Assembly (NCBI GenBank): GCA_934217675.1
Contig: CAKQCV010000001.1
Coordinates: forward strand, 124,001 to 188,000
DNA: 64,000 nt
Origin: an uncultured Prevotella sp.
Lineage (GTDB): Bacteria > Bacteroidota > Bacteroidia > Bacteroidales > Bacteroidaceae
Direction: 5' to 3'
Shown: positions 19,901 through 27,566 of the stretch, one piece after another
How the letters are laid out: every line of letters starts with the position of its first letter
How positions within the stretch are numbered: position 1 is the first letter of the stretch
The notes under the pieces: generated by a model
Told to the model about the DNA's origin: nothing
Databases searched by the model: none
Seen by the model: only the letters and a program-made list of their open reading frames with translations
Position numbers and translations under genes: made by a program

Positions 19901-22900
19901 TCAATGCGGTATTAAAAGAAAATCCGACAGGCAGTGGTATTTTCACTTGTGACTTACTTCCTATTGACAGCGATAAGGGTACAACTTATTATGTCAAGGA
20001 ACTTACTGCTCCTAAGAATTATGCTCTTGATACAACAGTACATGATGTAACACTCGTTGTTGCAAACAGCGTTGTTAAGGAAAATGTGGAGAATACACCT
20101 AAAGGTTCTGTTTATACGAAGAAGTTCGACAAAGACCATACAGACAGACTTCTTTCAGGTGCAACATTCACACTTTATAAGAGTGATAAGAAAACTGTTG
20201 TAGGAACTCTTACTGAAACAGCTAAGGGCGAATACAAAATAGAGGAAATTCTGGCAGGTACATATTATCTGCAAGAAACAAAAGCACCTGCTTTCTACGA
20301 AAGAGATAATAACTTCTATAAGGTTGTTATAACCGATGCGGGTAAAACTGTTACAGTAGAAACTAAGGCGGGCAACGGCGGCGTTCCTAACGCTCCGATG
20401 ACAGGAACAATTTCAATTGTTAAGACCTCTACGAATAAACAAGTTCAAGGTTTTGCCTTCCGTGTAACTGGTACATCTAAGACAGGCGATGCTTATGACA
20501 AGACATTTCTGACAGATGCAAACGGTAAAATAGTAATCAAGGATTTACGCATCGGTGATTATACTGTTACTGAGATAAAGAATAATACTACGGTCGGCTA
20601 CATTATTGAAACTTCAAAGAATGTAGAGCTTACACAGGATAGCACAAAAACTGTTCCTTTTGAAAACGTTGCTTATGGCGGTCTGAGTGTAGAAAAGGTT
20701 GACAAGGTAACAGGCAACCCCGTTACAGGAGCAACATTCGGTATTTACACAGATATTAATTGCACAGTTACCGCAAAAGCATATAAGAGTGCAACAGACG
20801 ACACACTTGTAGACGCTGTATTTACTACAGACGGTACAAGCGGAAAATACAACTGCAACTTCCTTCCTATTAACAGTGAAGATGGTGCAACGTATTATGT
20901 CAAGGAACTTACCGCTCCTAAGAACTATGTTCTTGATAAGGGCGTATACAGTATCACATTAGATAAGCCTAATGAAATTAAGGCAGTTTCAAACAATAAC
21001 ACAGACCTTTTCGTTGAAGTGCCTTACGGTCACATTGAGATTAAAAAGCACGATGCTGAAAGACCCAATGTTAAACTGTCTGGTGCTGTATTCAAGATTT
21101 TTGACGGTAATTCCAAAACAGCTTCAGTTGTTGGTACTCTTACAGAAGAATCTAAAGGAACTTATACTTATAAGAACCTCTCAGCAGGTACTTATTATGT
21201 TCAGGAAACAGAAGCACCCGAATACTACGAGAGAGATACTAAGTTCTATAAGGTTGTTATTGCAGAAGCGGGCAAGACCGTTACTGTAGAAAACGATGAT
21301 ACAGGCTTTGGTAATAAGCCTATGAAGGGTAGTATCTCAATCGGTAAGGCAAGTGCTGACGGTAAAATTGAGGGCTTTGAGTTTGAAGTTTCGGGTACAG
21401 CTTTAAACGGCGCACCTGTTGCAACCAAAACCTATAAAACCGATGCAAACGGACGTATCGAAATTGATGACCTGCTCATAGGTAACTATACCATCAAGGA
21501 AGTTAAGTCGAATATTACAAGCGGCTACATACTTCCCGATGGAAAGACAATAAGCGTTAAAAGAAACAACACATCTGGCGTTTCGATGCAGAATATTCCT
21601 TTCGGTCACATAAAGATTGAAAAGGTAAACGCAAAGACAGGTGATAAAATCACCAATGCACAGTTTGCTATCTTCACAGATGCTGATTGTACAATTCCCG
21701 CAAAGGCTTATAAGTCTGATACGGATTCGACTCTCGTAACCGCTGTTATTACAGAAACAGCCAAAGGCTTTTACACTTGTGATAGACTTCCTATCGACAG
21801 TAAAAACGGCACAATGTATTATGTCAAGGAAACAAAAGCCCCTACGGGCTATTACATTGACGAAGAGATTCACGCTGTTGCACTTACAGATGCCGATGCT
21901 GTTGTTAATGTACATAACAACGATAACGGAAAGTTCGTTGAATATCCTTACGGTCACGCAAACATCAAAAAGACTTGGATACTCAACAACATCGTAGCAG
22001 ATGATGAAAGCGATGTTTTAATCGAACAACTTAACAACAAGATTTACTTCACATTGCAGGACGAAAGCGGAAAATATGTAACCGCTACTAAGAACGCTCA
22101 CGGTACTTACAGCTATAAGGAAATGAGTAATAACGAGTATAAGTTCTACATCGTTGAAGGAAACCTTGAAATCAAAACTCTGCCGACAGGCAAATATAAG
22201 GTGACAGAACACAGCAGTCTTCCTGATTATACAATCAATACTGCAAACCCTGTTACTATCGAAGTAAAATTAAACGAAACAGCACAGGCTTCATTCACAA
22301 ATGAGCGTGACACGGGTTCATTACTTATTCAGAAGAAGTGGGAACACCCCGTACCGCTTACTAAGGAAGAAATAGTTGAACTTGAAAAGCACGTTACATT
22401 TACGGTTAAGACAGCAGACGGTAAGTATGTTGCTACAAAAACCGATGAAGAAACATCTGCAATCAGCTTCTCTCATTATCAGGACGAACCGTTCTATATC
22501 TCATTAACGGATAGTCAGACAAAGATTGAGAAAGTTCCTACAGGTGCTTATAGCATTGAAGAACACAGCGACCTTGATACATACAAGGAACTTACTCCTG
22601 TCGTTAACAAGGACATTGTAAAGGATACGACAGCTAACGCAACGTTTACCAATGTTCGTCTTATAGGTAACGCAAACTTAAAGAAAGTATGGAAATATCC
22701 TACTCAGCTTTCTGAGGACGAAATCAAGGCACTGAACAGTGAAATTTACTTCACATTAGAAAGCAGTGAAGGCGGTTTTGTAAAAGTATCTGGCAATGCC
22801 GAAGACGGCGAATATCAGTTTGCGGGCTTATCTGAGACTGCACAGCAGATTAAGATACCGAATGGCAACTTTATCATAAAGAATTTGCCGACAGCTACTT

Positions 22901-25900
22901 ATACAGCTACAGAAGTTACTTCAAACGGCGAGTATAAGAACAGTAATGAAACGCAAGTATTTACAACGGAAGCAGACGAAACATATTACCTTTCGTTTGA
23001 GAACGTTCGTAAGACAGGCACAACTGAAATGTACAAGGAATGGATATTACCCGAAGGGTTAGACGAGTCTGAAAAAACAGCACTTATCAATTCCCTTGAA
23101 ACGAATGTCACATTCACTATACAGGACAGCAACAATAAATATCTGATTGCAAGCGATGTAGATGATTCAAAATATCGTTTCATCGGTGTTCAGGATACAA
23201 ACGACAATACGACCGAATTTGCTTTAAACAACAGCAGAATAGAGGTTATTGATTTACCGACAGGCACTTATACTGTTACAGAGCATAACAAGAATAAGGC
23301 TTACCTGATGGAAAATGAAGTCCAGACAATTACTGTTAAGGACGAACAGACATCTCAGCTCACCTTCACAAACAGAGCAATCAAGGGTAGCGTTAGTACA
23401 ACCAAGAAAGATGCTGACTATCCCGATGTTAAATTAACAGGTGCTATATTCACTGTTTATAAAGCTGAAGAAAACGGCTATGTTGAGATAGGCACTTTGG
23501 ACGAAATAAAAGAGGGCGAATATCAGCTTGACAACCTTTATTACGGGGACTACAAACTGATTGAAACTAAAGCTCCCGAAAAGTTTGTCCGTGACACAAA
23601 GGAATACAAGTTCTCGATTGACGAAAACAGTGACGGTGTAGTTATTAACATCGAAACAGAGGCAGGTAAAGGTTTTGAAAACCAACCCTACAGAGGAACA
23701 GTAAGAGTTACAAAGATAGATAAGGACTACCCCGAAAATAAACTTACGGGAGCTGAGTTCACTATCTACGCAGAAGATAAAACCACTGTAATCGGTATTC
23801 TTACCGAAACGAAAAAGGGAGTCTACACTTATGAGGATTTGCGTTTTGGCAATTACTACTTGAAGGAAACGGTAGCTCCTGAGAATTTTATCCTCGATAA
23901 CAAGTTCCACTCTTTCAAAATCGAAGAAGACGGTGAAATCGTTGATGTTGAAACAGAAGCAGGTAAAGGTCTTGCAAACAGTGCGATGACAGGTACGCTC
24001 AACATCACGAAGAAGTCTGCTGACGGCGTAATTGAAGGTTGGAAGTTCAGAATCACATCTATTGATGTTCCTACGCTTCCCGAAGGTGTTTCTTACGATG
24101 AAACATTCACAACGGACGCTGAAGGTAAAATCTCAGTTACTCTGAGAATAGGTACTTACAAGGTCGAAGAAGTCACAACTGGTGTTACAGGCTACTTGTT
24201 CCCCGATGCTAAAGACATCGAGATTAAGTGGAATGAAGACACTGATACCGAAATGGAGAACACTCCTTATGGTAAGATTGTTCTTAATAAGGTTGATGAG
24301 TTCAAAAACGATGTTCTTGTATCTGGTGCTGTTTATGCAGTTTATAAGGACGTAAACGAAAATGGCGCATACGATGAAGATGTTGACACGTTCGTTGATA
24401 ATCTTAATGATGAAAACGGTATCTATTCACTTGATAAGGTGAAATACGGTAAATACATTGTTAAGGAAACAAAATCTCCTGAAGGTTACTTACTCGACAA
24501 TAACGCATATCCTGTAGATATAAATGAAGCAAATGCTGAACGTCATATCTACAATACTGTAACAGATGATGGTACTTCTATCTATATAGAAGAAGTTGTC
24601 ACTGGAACAGTGCAAGTCACGAAGGTGGATAAAGATTATCCCGAAAATAAACTTACGGGTGCTGAGTTCACTATTTACGCAAGTGACAAGACCACTGTAA
24701 TCGGTACACTTTCCGAAACAGAAAAGGGTATCTACACTTACGAAGGATTACGCTATGGTAATTACTTCCTTAAAGAGACAAAAGCTCCTGAGAATTTCGT
24801 TCTCGATGAAGATTTCCACGCTTTCAGTATCACAGAAGACGGTAAAATCGTTGATGTTGAAACGAAGGCAGGTAAAGGTCTTGCAAACAGTGCGATGACA
24901 GGTACGCTCAACATCACGAAGAAGTCTGCTGACGGCGTAATTGAAGGTTGGAAGTTCAGAATCACATCTATTGATGTTCCTACGCTTCCCGAAGGTGTTT
25001 CTTACGATGAAACATTCACAACGGACGCTGAAGGTAAAATCTCAGTTACTCTGAGAATAGGTACTTACAAGGTCGAAGAAGTCACAACTGGTGTTACAGG
25101 CTACTTGTTCCCCGATGCTAAAGACATTGAGATTAAGTGGAACGAAAACACTGATGCCGAAATGGAGAACACTCCTTATGGTAAGATTGTTCTTAATAAG
25201 GTTGATGAGTTCAACACGATTACTTACGTTGCAGGTGCAGTATATGCAGTTTATAAGGACGTAAACGAAAATAAGACCTATGAAGAAGACATTGATACAT
25301 TCGTATCAAATCTTAACGAGGTTGAAGAAGGCGTTTATGTACTTGATAAGGCTGAATATGGCAACTATCTTGTAAAAGAAGTAAAAGCTCCGAAGGGCTA
25401 CCTTGTTGACAAAAACTATTATCCTATTTCTATCGGAGAAGCAGGTGCAGAAGTACCAGTATTCAACGAAAAGGAAAAAGACACAGATGCTCCTATCTTT
25501 GTAGAAACTCCGATAACAGGTAATGTTGAAATCACAAAGGTTGATGAAGATTACCCTGACGAAAAGCTTTCAGGTGCAGAGTTCACAATCTTTGAAAAGG
25601 ATAAGAAAACAGAAGTAGGAAAGCTCACGGAAGTAGAAAAGGGCGTTTATCGCTATGAAGGCTTACGTTATGGCGAGTATTACTTACAGGAAACCAAAGC
25701 ACCCAAATATTTCATTCGTGATGTTAATTTCTATTACTTTGAAATTGTGAATGACGGTGAAACCGTCACAATCGCAAATGACGAATTGGGAAAAGGAACA
25801 TTTATCAACTCACCTGAAGAGGGTGAAATCAAAATTGTGAAGACTTCTTACAACAATAAGGTTGACGGCTTCACATTTGAGATTAAGGGTACTGCTTACA

Positions 25901-26238
25901 CAGGACAGGAATACTGTGAGCAGTTTGTAACCGATAAGAACGGCATCATCAGTGTCAAGGGTCTTCGTGCAGGTAAATACACCATACACGAAGTTCGCAA
26001 CGAAGCCACAAAGGGTTACGTTCTTCCTGATGATGAAGAACTTACAATCGAGCGTTTGGGCGATGTAGCCGTTGCAAATATGTACAATGGCGATAACCCG
26101 AAAACAGGTGTCTTGGGCGATGATAATGTCCTTCCTATAGCGACATTTGCCGCTTTCGTTGGCACAGGTATCATATTGATAACTCCTACTGCCAAACGTA
26201 AGAGGAAGTACAGAGTTATCAGAACTCACAAGAAATAA
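10999..26238 (+). CDS. Giant sortase-anchored thioester/CnaB-repeat adhesin, 5079 aa
   Basis: ATG 10999 follows GAACGAAAAGGACAGG. Residues 1-31 are a signal peptide. A thioester domain follows: Cys98 in HQAICIEAG and Gln167 in FATQMIVW are the expected bond partners, a chemistry used by Gram-positive adhesins to attach covalently to host amines. From about residue 353 to 5020 the protein is a run of CnaB/SpaA-type beta domains; each shows Lys in the first strand (ITKVW), Glu in GTYTVTE and Asn in FKNTR, the residues of stabilising isopeptide bonds. The first five repeat at 110 residues; a 303-residue unit near 23695-25510 is duplicated almost exactly. The end is NPKTG (5033-5037), a hydrophobic segment and a basic tail, so sortase anchors it to peptidoglycan. 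It is exceptional in length, and no cognate sortase is in the window. Confidence 0.92.
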   Translation: MNSIFKRTLSLIMAMALFFTAVPLQTIVSAVNFTTGTKVYTVIGDNYTSKSGYQFKDKKNYKYLIYTSKTGRSSATRTASTHGKLGIQLSGEFHQAICIEAGVAFNGSSVPNYIGKSESQAEYLSWLDRSDLKNIKLALLCGFHDNKSQTTSPVSGSNMDDFAFATQMIVWEYQQQLRTGYGVNDLKTNSVNTPAKVFQEQLFDDNKKATPAYDCYKYILDAMSNYGKIPSFCRTTTKDAVTFDLKYNSAKKRYEHEFTDSKNSGMAVSAFSLPSGLGLTKSGNKYTFYTTKANTTFAVKYNQSGTGRKPANAGEFVVWTDNTNSESKKQTLASGVADPIKMYVNFKSATATGTAKISKTWVHNGNATANYDKIYFTVKNKSTNAAIKGTGSAGSYTYSSSGTVSNYKLNSSNTFTIAKLPAGTYTVTEHTVSGYTVDSKSKDVTIKIGETGTVSFKNTRDTGSAQITKVWVHNGDATANYDKIYFTVKNKSTNAAVKGMGGAGSYTFSTDGTVSQFDLNSANTFTIYNLPTGTYTVTENTVSGYTVDSKSKDVTVSKGQTGKVSFKNTRDTGSAKIIKTWVHNGDATANYDDIYFTVKKNNTIIKGTTTNTAGKYTFSEKGSVSQFKPNSGNIFTIEGLPTGTYTVTEHTVSGYTVDSESKTVIISKGQTGTVTFKNTRDTGSAQITKVWVHNGDATANYDKIYFTVKNKSTNAAVKGKGGAGSYTFSTDGTVSQFELNSANTFSIANLPTGTYTVTEHTVSGYTVDSKSKDVTVSKGQTGKVSFKNTRDTGSAQITKVWVHNGDATADYDDIYFTVKNKSTNAVIKGVGGAGTYTFSASGSASQFKLNSDNTFTIEGLPTGTYTVTEHTVSGYTVDSESKDVTVSKGQTGTVTFKNTRNTGTAQVIKTWIHHNDAKQADKDIYFVIKNNDTGKFITASGSAGNYTFTGANATAVAKATQLKLGKVAGVANGAFNVLNIPEGSYTAYEYGSNAYYTSVSGTSKSFKIVNGKVATVSFSNERNIGDLIVSKTWVHNGNSLISYQSTESLPYATLNGTPIYFKVYYETTDANGTVTRHYLKADDSNTLNDGVYKWNGETATASQQYFKLYKDYYTDNGVKHDGFKISDMPTGYTYYVEEQTVKGYICSSNKISVTITSKVGNDAYTPVKKDVRNTRETGSASLHKVFSDDANLTAQQKAEQYKNTTFAVLYKGNNQYVNATGSNGTYTFSGYQASATEFALNASGNFSISKLPSGSYRVVETKWDSYNYNPKTTYVDITVENGKNTPVNFENIRTGYVLVKKNWTIPVGLDRSTKRITDLTNNTYFLIRDKSTNQYLTATTDNQSRYTYTGVTTKANATKFKAYVYIENNAISSISFSVNKLPLGNYVVEEITTGDANKYFIPDKTSIDITLTNAVPTNDSSFTNTEKGCATINKVWSDAGTGYATAAERNAVTFYIRNKATNVYIKASGNAGNYTFTGSGTTAVSSGTGFKLSSSNTFLVKDLDAGTYIVSEVLAGSSKFAPRNEQEVTVANGENNGVTFQNVVKAGALKVNKTWKAEVNTQANLEDLTSKVYFTLKFGNKYVVATKATSPVYRYNFTKLTTNASEATKFNASVITQSGSLVATFDVAGLPIGSYTVTETVTDKNVAHRFTASALLANVNVTFNATATANFTNSESTGEIIKIWDDKNANTTEQERSKVQFVIKDTKTNKYIIAKQYATGDYEYTGFGTTDIASATLISLNANHTEAKITKLPEGTYTVIEMNCPSGYTASADQTLTIINGKLGTVKFTNTRDTGRLFVRKQWLSYKNLSADKLTELSNNTYFTIACGGNYVQASNSNGVYSFTGYTTSVSNATQFKAIIVKDSTGKVTDNKFNVTGLPTGNYTIKEYTVNGSEANTNYIVSSESQNITITKSVNNSTNSTKFINTEKGKANVTKTFTKKLNGTEFTDAELVALYGKVTFTVKKGNQYVTATGDNGNYVYSSLSNTAYTFKLSSTGKLAIENIPEGTYTITESCSDSAYKPTTATKSFTVANGKITSVAFENLPVVGEGLVTKVINGNLTAVDKANITTYYNNVKFKVKDTSTGKYVTATGGTSGTYYYSGNTDDTGTVFSLNSSHKFAITRMPEGTYVAIEVSHSDGFNKAPDQTFTIKNGERTSLTFTNTREVAPLTIKKVWKTSEENTLTTAEKQNLVNNIYFTVQDSGGNYVIAPKNSAGEYVYSSTNATLSNNGKFKLDVATNNILIKNLPTGTYTVKEVMSGKINYTADALSKSVKVVVNQNANETFTNTRDIGSLSIVKNWIEAGVTPSTDKQKEYNEHVYFTLVYGDKYVVATGSNGSYKHSRFTTNESEATHFTISTATPFKCNISELPTGNYTIHEYCDIAECEPSTPTQVKTVTKNVTATVQFKNYVSTYLGKVTKRWVFNSSFTSEQRRELIEKIKNGIYFTVKDEDNNYLKASLNEELEDGTYYYDGTTTNGNENRFYVTCIYDSKLKEYVSTFNIEGLPQGKYTVEEHNTLPTYKEDSSTGSLVMTGDADGSVTFTNRETSIVVSKRFSDGDNLTAEQLKAQYKKVTARFKIIGANGKEDKTVTNYGKYLTFSFANDIYTYSGIAATAGTANTDLKLTDEGKLEANFKGCPSPYYLMVEELYDSTSYVGTTGSNIVDCGTYTDVDYTVDNSKRVDLTNINVAGKPLVMKDITLNNKLNTGSIYIDKSFLDVDNTEMTISDEQLAKVTFKAYNSNGEELTFAKASNGNYNYTGSSTAGTEIKLNYDSSSKKYCFLLDKLPANERYTVAETKGSDYFTFDVDPVTFVITPNGNAKQVFYNKAMTGNVKIVKKSTNNVIEGFEFTLSGTSHTGKAVNVTGKTGNDGILNFENLRVGNYVITETKTGKAVGYITEKDKSVTVSYDSDKAMPVTTTVEFLNKAYGSVEISKKDSVTKELLTGATFGIYSDAECTIPAKAYKSDTDATLVNAVLKENPTGSGIFTCDLLPIDSDKGTTYYVKELTAPKNYALDTTVHDVTLVVANSVVKENVENTPKGSVYTKKFDKDHTDRLLSGATFTLYKSDKKTVVGTLTETAKGEYKIEEILAGTYYLQETKAPAFYERDNNFYKVVITDAGKTVTVETKAGNGGVPNAPMTGTISIVKTSTNKQVQGFAFRVTGTSKTGDAYDKTFLTDANGKIVIKDLRIGDYTVTEIKNNTTVGYIIETSKNVELTQDSTKTVPFENVAYGGLSVEKVDKVTGNPVTGATFGIYTDINCTVTAKAYKSATDDTLVDAVFTTDGTSGKYNCNFLPINSEDGATYYVKELTAPKNYVLDKGVYSITLDKPNEIKAVSNNNTDLFVEVPYGHIEIKKHDAERPNVKLSGAVFKIFDGNSKTASVVGTLTEESKGTYTYKNLSAGTYYVQETEAPEYYERDTKFYKVVIAEAGKTVTVENDDTGFGNKPMKGSISIGKASADGKIEGFEFEVSGTALNGAPVATKTYKTDANGRIEIDDLLIGNYTIKEVKSNITSGYILPDGKTISVKRNNTSGVSMQNIPFGHIKIEKVNAKTGDKITNAQFAIFTDADCTIPAKAYKSDTDSTLVTAVITETAKGFYTCDRLPIDSKNGTMYYVKETKAPTGYYIDEEIHAVALTDADAVVNVHNNDNGKFVEYPYGHANIKKTWILNNIVADDESDVLIEQLNNKIYFTLQDESGKYVTATKNAHGTYSYKEMSNNEYKFYIVEGNLEIKTLPTGKYKVTEHSSLPDYTINTANPVTIEVKLNETAQASFTNERDTGSLLIQKKWEHPVPLTKEEIVELEKHVTFTVKTADGKYVATKTDEETSAISFSHYQDEPFYISLTDSQTKIEKVPTGAYSIEEHSDLDTYKELTPVVNKDIVKDTTANATFTNVRLIGNANLKKVWKYPTQLSEDEIKALNSEIYFTLESSEGGFVKVSGNAEDGEYQFAGLSETAQQIKIPNGNFIIKNLPTATYTATEVTSNGEYKNSNETQVFTTEADETYYLSFENVRKTGTTEMYKEWILPEGLDESEKTALINSLETNVTFTIQDSNNKYLIASDVDDSKYRFIGVQDTNDNTTEFALNNSRIEVIDLPTGTYTVTEHNKNKAYLMENEVQTITVKDEQTSQLTFTNRAIKGSVSTTKKDADYPDVKLTGAIFTVYKAEENGYVEIGTLDEIKEGEYQLDNLYYGDYKLIETKAPEKFVRDTKEYKFSIDENSDGVVINIETEAGKGFENQPYRGTVRVTKIDKDYPENKLTGAEFTIYAEDKTTVIGILTETKKGVYTYEDLRFGNYYLKETVAPENFILDNKFHSFKIEEDGEIVDVETEAGKGLANSAMTGTLNITKKSADGVIEGWKFRITSIDVPTLPEGVSYDETFTTDAEGKISVTLRIGTYKVEEVTTGVTGYLFPDAKDIEIKWNEDTDTEMENTPYGKIVLNKVDEFKNDVLVSGAVYAVYKDVNENGAYDEDVDTFVDNLNDENGIYSLDKVKYGKYIVKETKSPEGYLLDNNAYPVDINEANAERHIYNTVTDDGTSIYIEEVVTGTVQVTKVDKDYPENKLTGAEFTIYASDKTTVIGTLSETEKGIYTYEGLRYGNYFLKETKAPENFVLDEDFHAFSITEDGKIVDVETKAGKGLANSAMTGTLNITKKSADGVIEGWKFRITSIDVPTLPEGVSYDETFTTDAEGKISVTLRIGTYKVEEVTTGVTGYLFPDAKDIEIKWNENTDAEMENTPYGKIVLNKVDEFNTITYVAGAVYAVYKDVNENKTYEEDIDTFVSNLNEVEEGVYVLDKAEYGNYLVKEVKAPKGYLVDKNYYPISIGEAGAEVPVFNEKEKDTDAPIFVETPITGNVEITKVDEDYPDEKLSGAEFTIFEKDKKTEVGKLTEVEKGVYRYEGLRYGEYYLQETKAPKYFIRDVNFYYFEIVNDGETVTIANDELGKGTFINSPEEGEIKIVKTSYNNKVDGFTFEIKGTAYTGQEYCEQFVTDKNGIISVKGLRAGKYTIHEVRNEATKGYVLPDDEELTIERLGDVAVANMYNGDNPKTGVLGDDNVLPIATFAAFVGTGIILITPTAKRKRKYRVIRTHKK
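12058..13710 (+). repeat. Five tandem 330-bp CnaB-encoding repeats
   Basis: The phrase ACTGGTTCAGC recurs at about 12383, 12713, 13043 and 13373, exactly 330 bases apart. Long stretches are identical between copies (e.g. GGTTCACAATGG, GGTATCTGG), showing recent tandem expansion inside the adhesin gene. Confidence 0.85.
23695..25512 (+). repeat. 909-bp direct duplication inside the adhesin
   Basis: Units beginning GGAACAGT at about 23695 and 24604 repeat at a 909-base offset. Roughly 285 bases (23960-24240 against 24869-25149) are almost identical, including NITKKSADGVIEGWKFRITS at protein level, so the duplication is young. Confidence 0.85.
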
Positions 26239-26257
26239 AAATTCCTGACAAACAGAT

Positions 26258-26290
26258 AAAGGATACGAGAAATCGTATCCTTTTCTTTGT
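26258..26290 (+). terminator. Terminator after adhesin gene
   Basis: AAAGGATACGA, GAAA loop, TCGTATCCTTTTCTTT, 20 bases after the stop. Confidence 0.88.
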
Positions 26291-26372
26291 TTTATGCGTT
26301 GTAATGTAAAACGGTTTCGTGTATGTAACCTCTCGTGTGTTATTACAACAAATGTTACATTATATATTTGTA

Positions 26373-26401
26373 TTGTAATCTTCAATCTGTTATGTTATAA
26401 T
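26373..26401 (+). promoter_or_regulatory. Promoter of metallopeptidase gene
   Basis: TTGTAA 26373-26378, 17 bases, TATAAT 26396-26401, 26 bases before the start codon. Confidence 0.55.
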
Positions 26402-26427
26402 AAAGGTATAAAAAAAGGGGGATTTTT

Positions 26428-26904
26428 ATGAGCAGTAAAGAACAACAGGTTGTAAACCGTAAATTTATTCTCTTCACGGAGCAAATAAGCGAAATTTTGG
26501 GAATAAAAGCACCGAACATTATAATTGATGAATCTCAAATGGCACCAAAAACACAGCTTGCCGCTACTATGGTAGGCGGCATTGTAATGCGGAACAATGA
26601 CTTCACACTTGATTCTGCTTTTGCTCTTGCACATGAACTTCGTCATGTGTGGCAAATTGCACTGCACGAAAAAGAATATTTTAAAAATGATTATTTAAGA
26701 GTAGGCTCTGTTAACGTGCAAGATTATAATATGCAAAAAGCCGAGATTGACGCAAACGCATTTGCCGCAATTATTATGAACGCTATGTTCGGCGTTAGCC
26801 CTATGTTCAAAGGACTGTCTGCAAAAGTAAAAAACCAAATTGAAAGCCGCATACACGAAATAGAAGACGATGTTTTCAAACGCATCGAACAACTTGAATC
26901 ATAA
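26428..26904 (+). CDS. HExxH zinc metallopeptidase-like protein, 158 aa
   Basis: ATG 26428 follows AAAAAAAGGGGGA. The zinc-binding motif HELRH is at residues 69-73 within a helix, and a conserved AEIDANAFA segment about 40 residues later supplies a likely third acidic ligand, as in ImmA/SprT-like minimal metallopeptidases. It has no signal peptide, so it would act in the cytosol. It has its own promoter and terminator and is not coupled to the adhesin. The substrate is unknown; in related small families the targets are often repressors, but no partner repressor is adjacent. Confidence 0.72.
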   Translation: MSSKEQQVVNRKFILFTEQISEILGIKAPNIIIDESQMAPKTQLAATMVGGIVMRNNDFTLDSAFALAHELRHVWQIALHEKEYFKNDYLRVGSVNVQDYNMQKAEIDANAFAAIIMNAMFGVSPMFKGLSAKVKNQIESRIHEIEDDVFKRIEQLES

Positions 26905-26965
26905 TCTCGTTTTCCCTTCAGCTTATTATTGGCATTCTGAGCAAATAATATTCACTTATAGAAAA

Positions 26966-26997
26966 AAAAGACCTCTCAAATTAAGAAAGGTCTTTTT
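26966..26997 (+). terminator. Bidirectional terminator
   Basis: AAAAAGACCT and AGGTCTTTTT around a short loop, with A-run on one side and T-run on the other, between the metallopeptidase gene and the convergent orphan RNA. Confidence 0.82.
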
Positions 26998-27039
26998 CAT
27001 TTTTATTTTTATGTTTATTTTGCTTCTTTTGCAAAAATA

Positions 27040-27152
27040 AAACCGCCTGCTTCCGCTAAAAGCAAGGCGGTTCGTGTTTGCACTAAACGCAAACATCAAT
27101 AAGAACCATTTTTGCTCGGAGTAACCGTCTACATAGTAGTGGTTTCCTTGTT
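27040..27152 (-). ncRNA. Orphan copy of the Fst/par-like antitoxin RNA
   Basis: The sequence is clearly related to the antitoxin RNA at 7835-7941. It shares the promoter, the 5' block AACAAGGAAACCACTACTAT, GGTTACTCCGAGC, and the ACCGCC ... GGCGGT terminator stem now followed by a better U-run (27040-27072). No toxin ORF, toxin promoter or strong ribosome site is present upstream on the plus strand, where the metallopeptidase terminator lies instead. Only the antitoxin half survives. Confidence 0.68.
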
Positions 27153-27158
27153 ATCTTT

Positions 27159-27187
27159 ATTATAGTGCCTTATTTGTACACTGTCAA
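27159..27187 (-). promoter_or_regulatory. Promoter of orphan antitoxin RNA
   Basis: Minus strand TTGACA (27187-27182), 17 bases, TATAAT (27164-27159). The -35 hexamer forms the end of the truncated toxin frame. Confidence 0.75.
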
Positions 27188-27331
27188 TAGTTTCTCTTTT
27201 CCGTATTGTCTTGGATTTTCACAATCTGCAAGATGATTTTGAATCCACGCCTTTATAAAAAGCATTGTATATCTATCAAGCTTTTTGAACTCTTTACTAA
27301 AACCAGATGTAAATTCAACCTTATACTTCAT
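27170..27331 (-). pseudogene. Truncated RelE/ParE-type toxin, 53 codons
   Basis: The frame starts at ATG 27331 and overlaps the antitoxin stop (ATGA). It begins MKYKVEFTSGFSKEFKKLDR and reaches CENPRQYGK, the N-terminal half of a RelE/ParE toxin, where family members go on for about 35-40 more residues with the catalytic strands. Here the frame runs into EKLLTVYK and stops, and those last codons are the promoter of the orphan antitoxin RNA. The toxin is therefore probably inactive, cut by the rearrangement that brought the RNA gene in. Confidence 0.75.
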
Positions 27332-27549
27332 AGATTGAGTTCCTTCCACAATTCATCAATAGGACGACTTTTTCTGCCGCTCTTCTCGTATTCTTTATAA
27401 GCTTCATCGTATACGGCAACATCAAATTTCTCGTCAATTTTATCAAACAATGCTTTTTTGAATGCCTCGCCTAAAGACAATGAATGCAACTTTGCATAGC
27501 TTTCAGCAAGCTCTTTTTTCTGTTCCGTTAATCTTATTGAAAACGCCAT
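27328..27549 (-). CDS. RelB/RHH-type antitoxin (DUF6290-like), 73 aa
   Basis: ATG 27549 follows AGAAAGGAAGGTTGTT. The N-terminal strand FSIRLTEQKKELAESYAK with helix LGEAFKKAL is a ribbon-helix-helix DNA-binding fold; the C-terminal YDEAYKEYEKS segment is typical of antitoxins that clasp RelE-like toxins. It overlaps the toxin start by four bases. A 15-base palindrome over its promoter suggests autoregulation. Since the toxin is truncated, only the antitoxin is likely functional. Confidence 0.8.
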   Translation of the reverse strand: MAFSIRLTEQKKELAESYAKLHSLSLGEAFKKALFDKIDEKFDVAVYDEAYKEYEKSGRKSRPIDELWKELNL

Positions 27550-27566
27550 AACAACCTTCCTTTCTA

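Noticed and set aside
12058..25512. Repeated DNA in the adhesin considered as CRISPR or non-coding tandem repeats
   Set aside because: The repeats are in frame, 330 or 909 bases long and encode recognisable CnaB-type domains; no short repeat-spacer pattern exists anywhere in the window.
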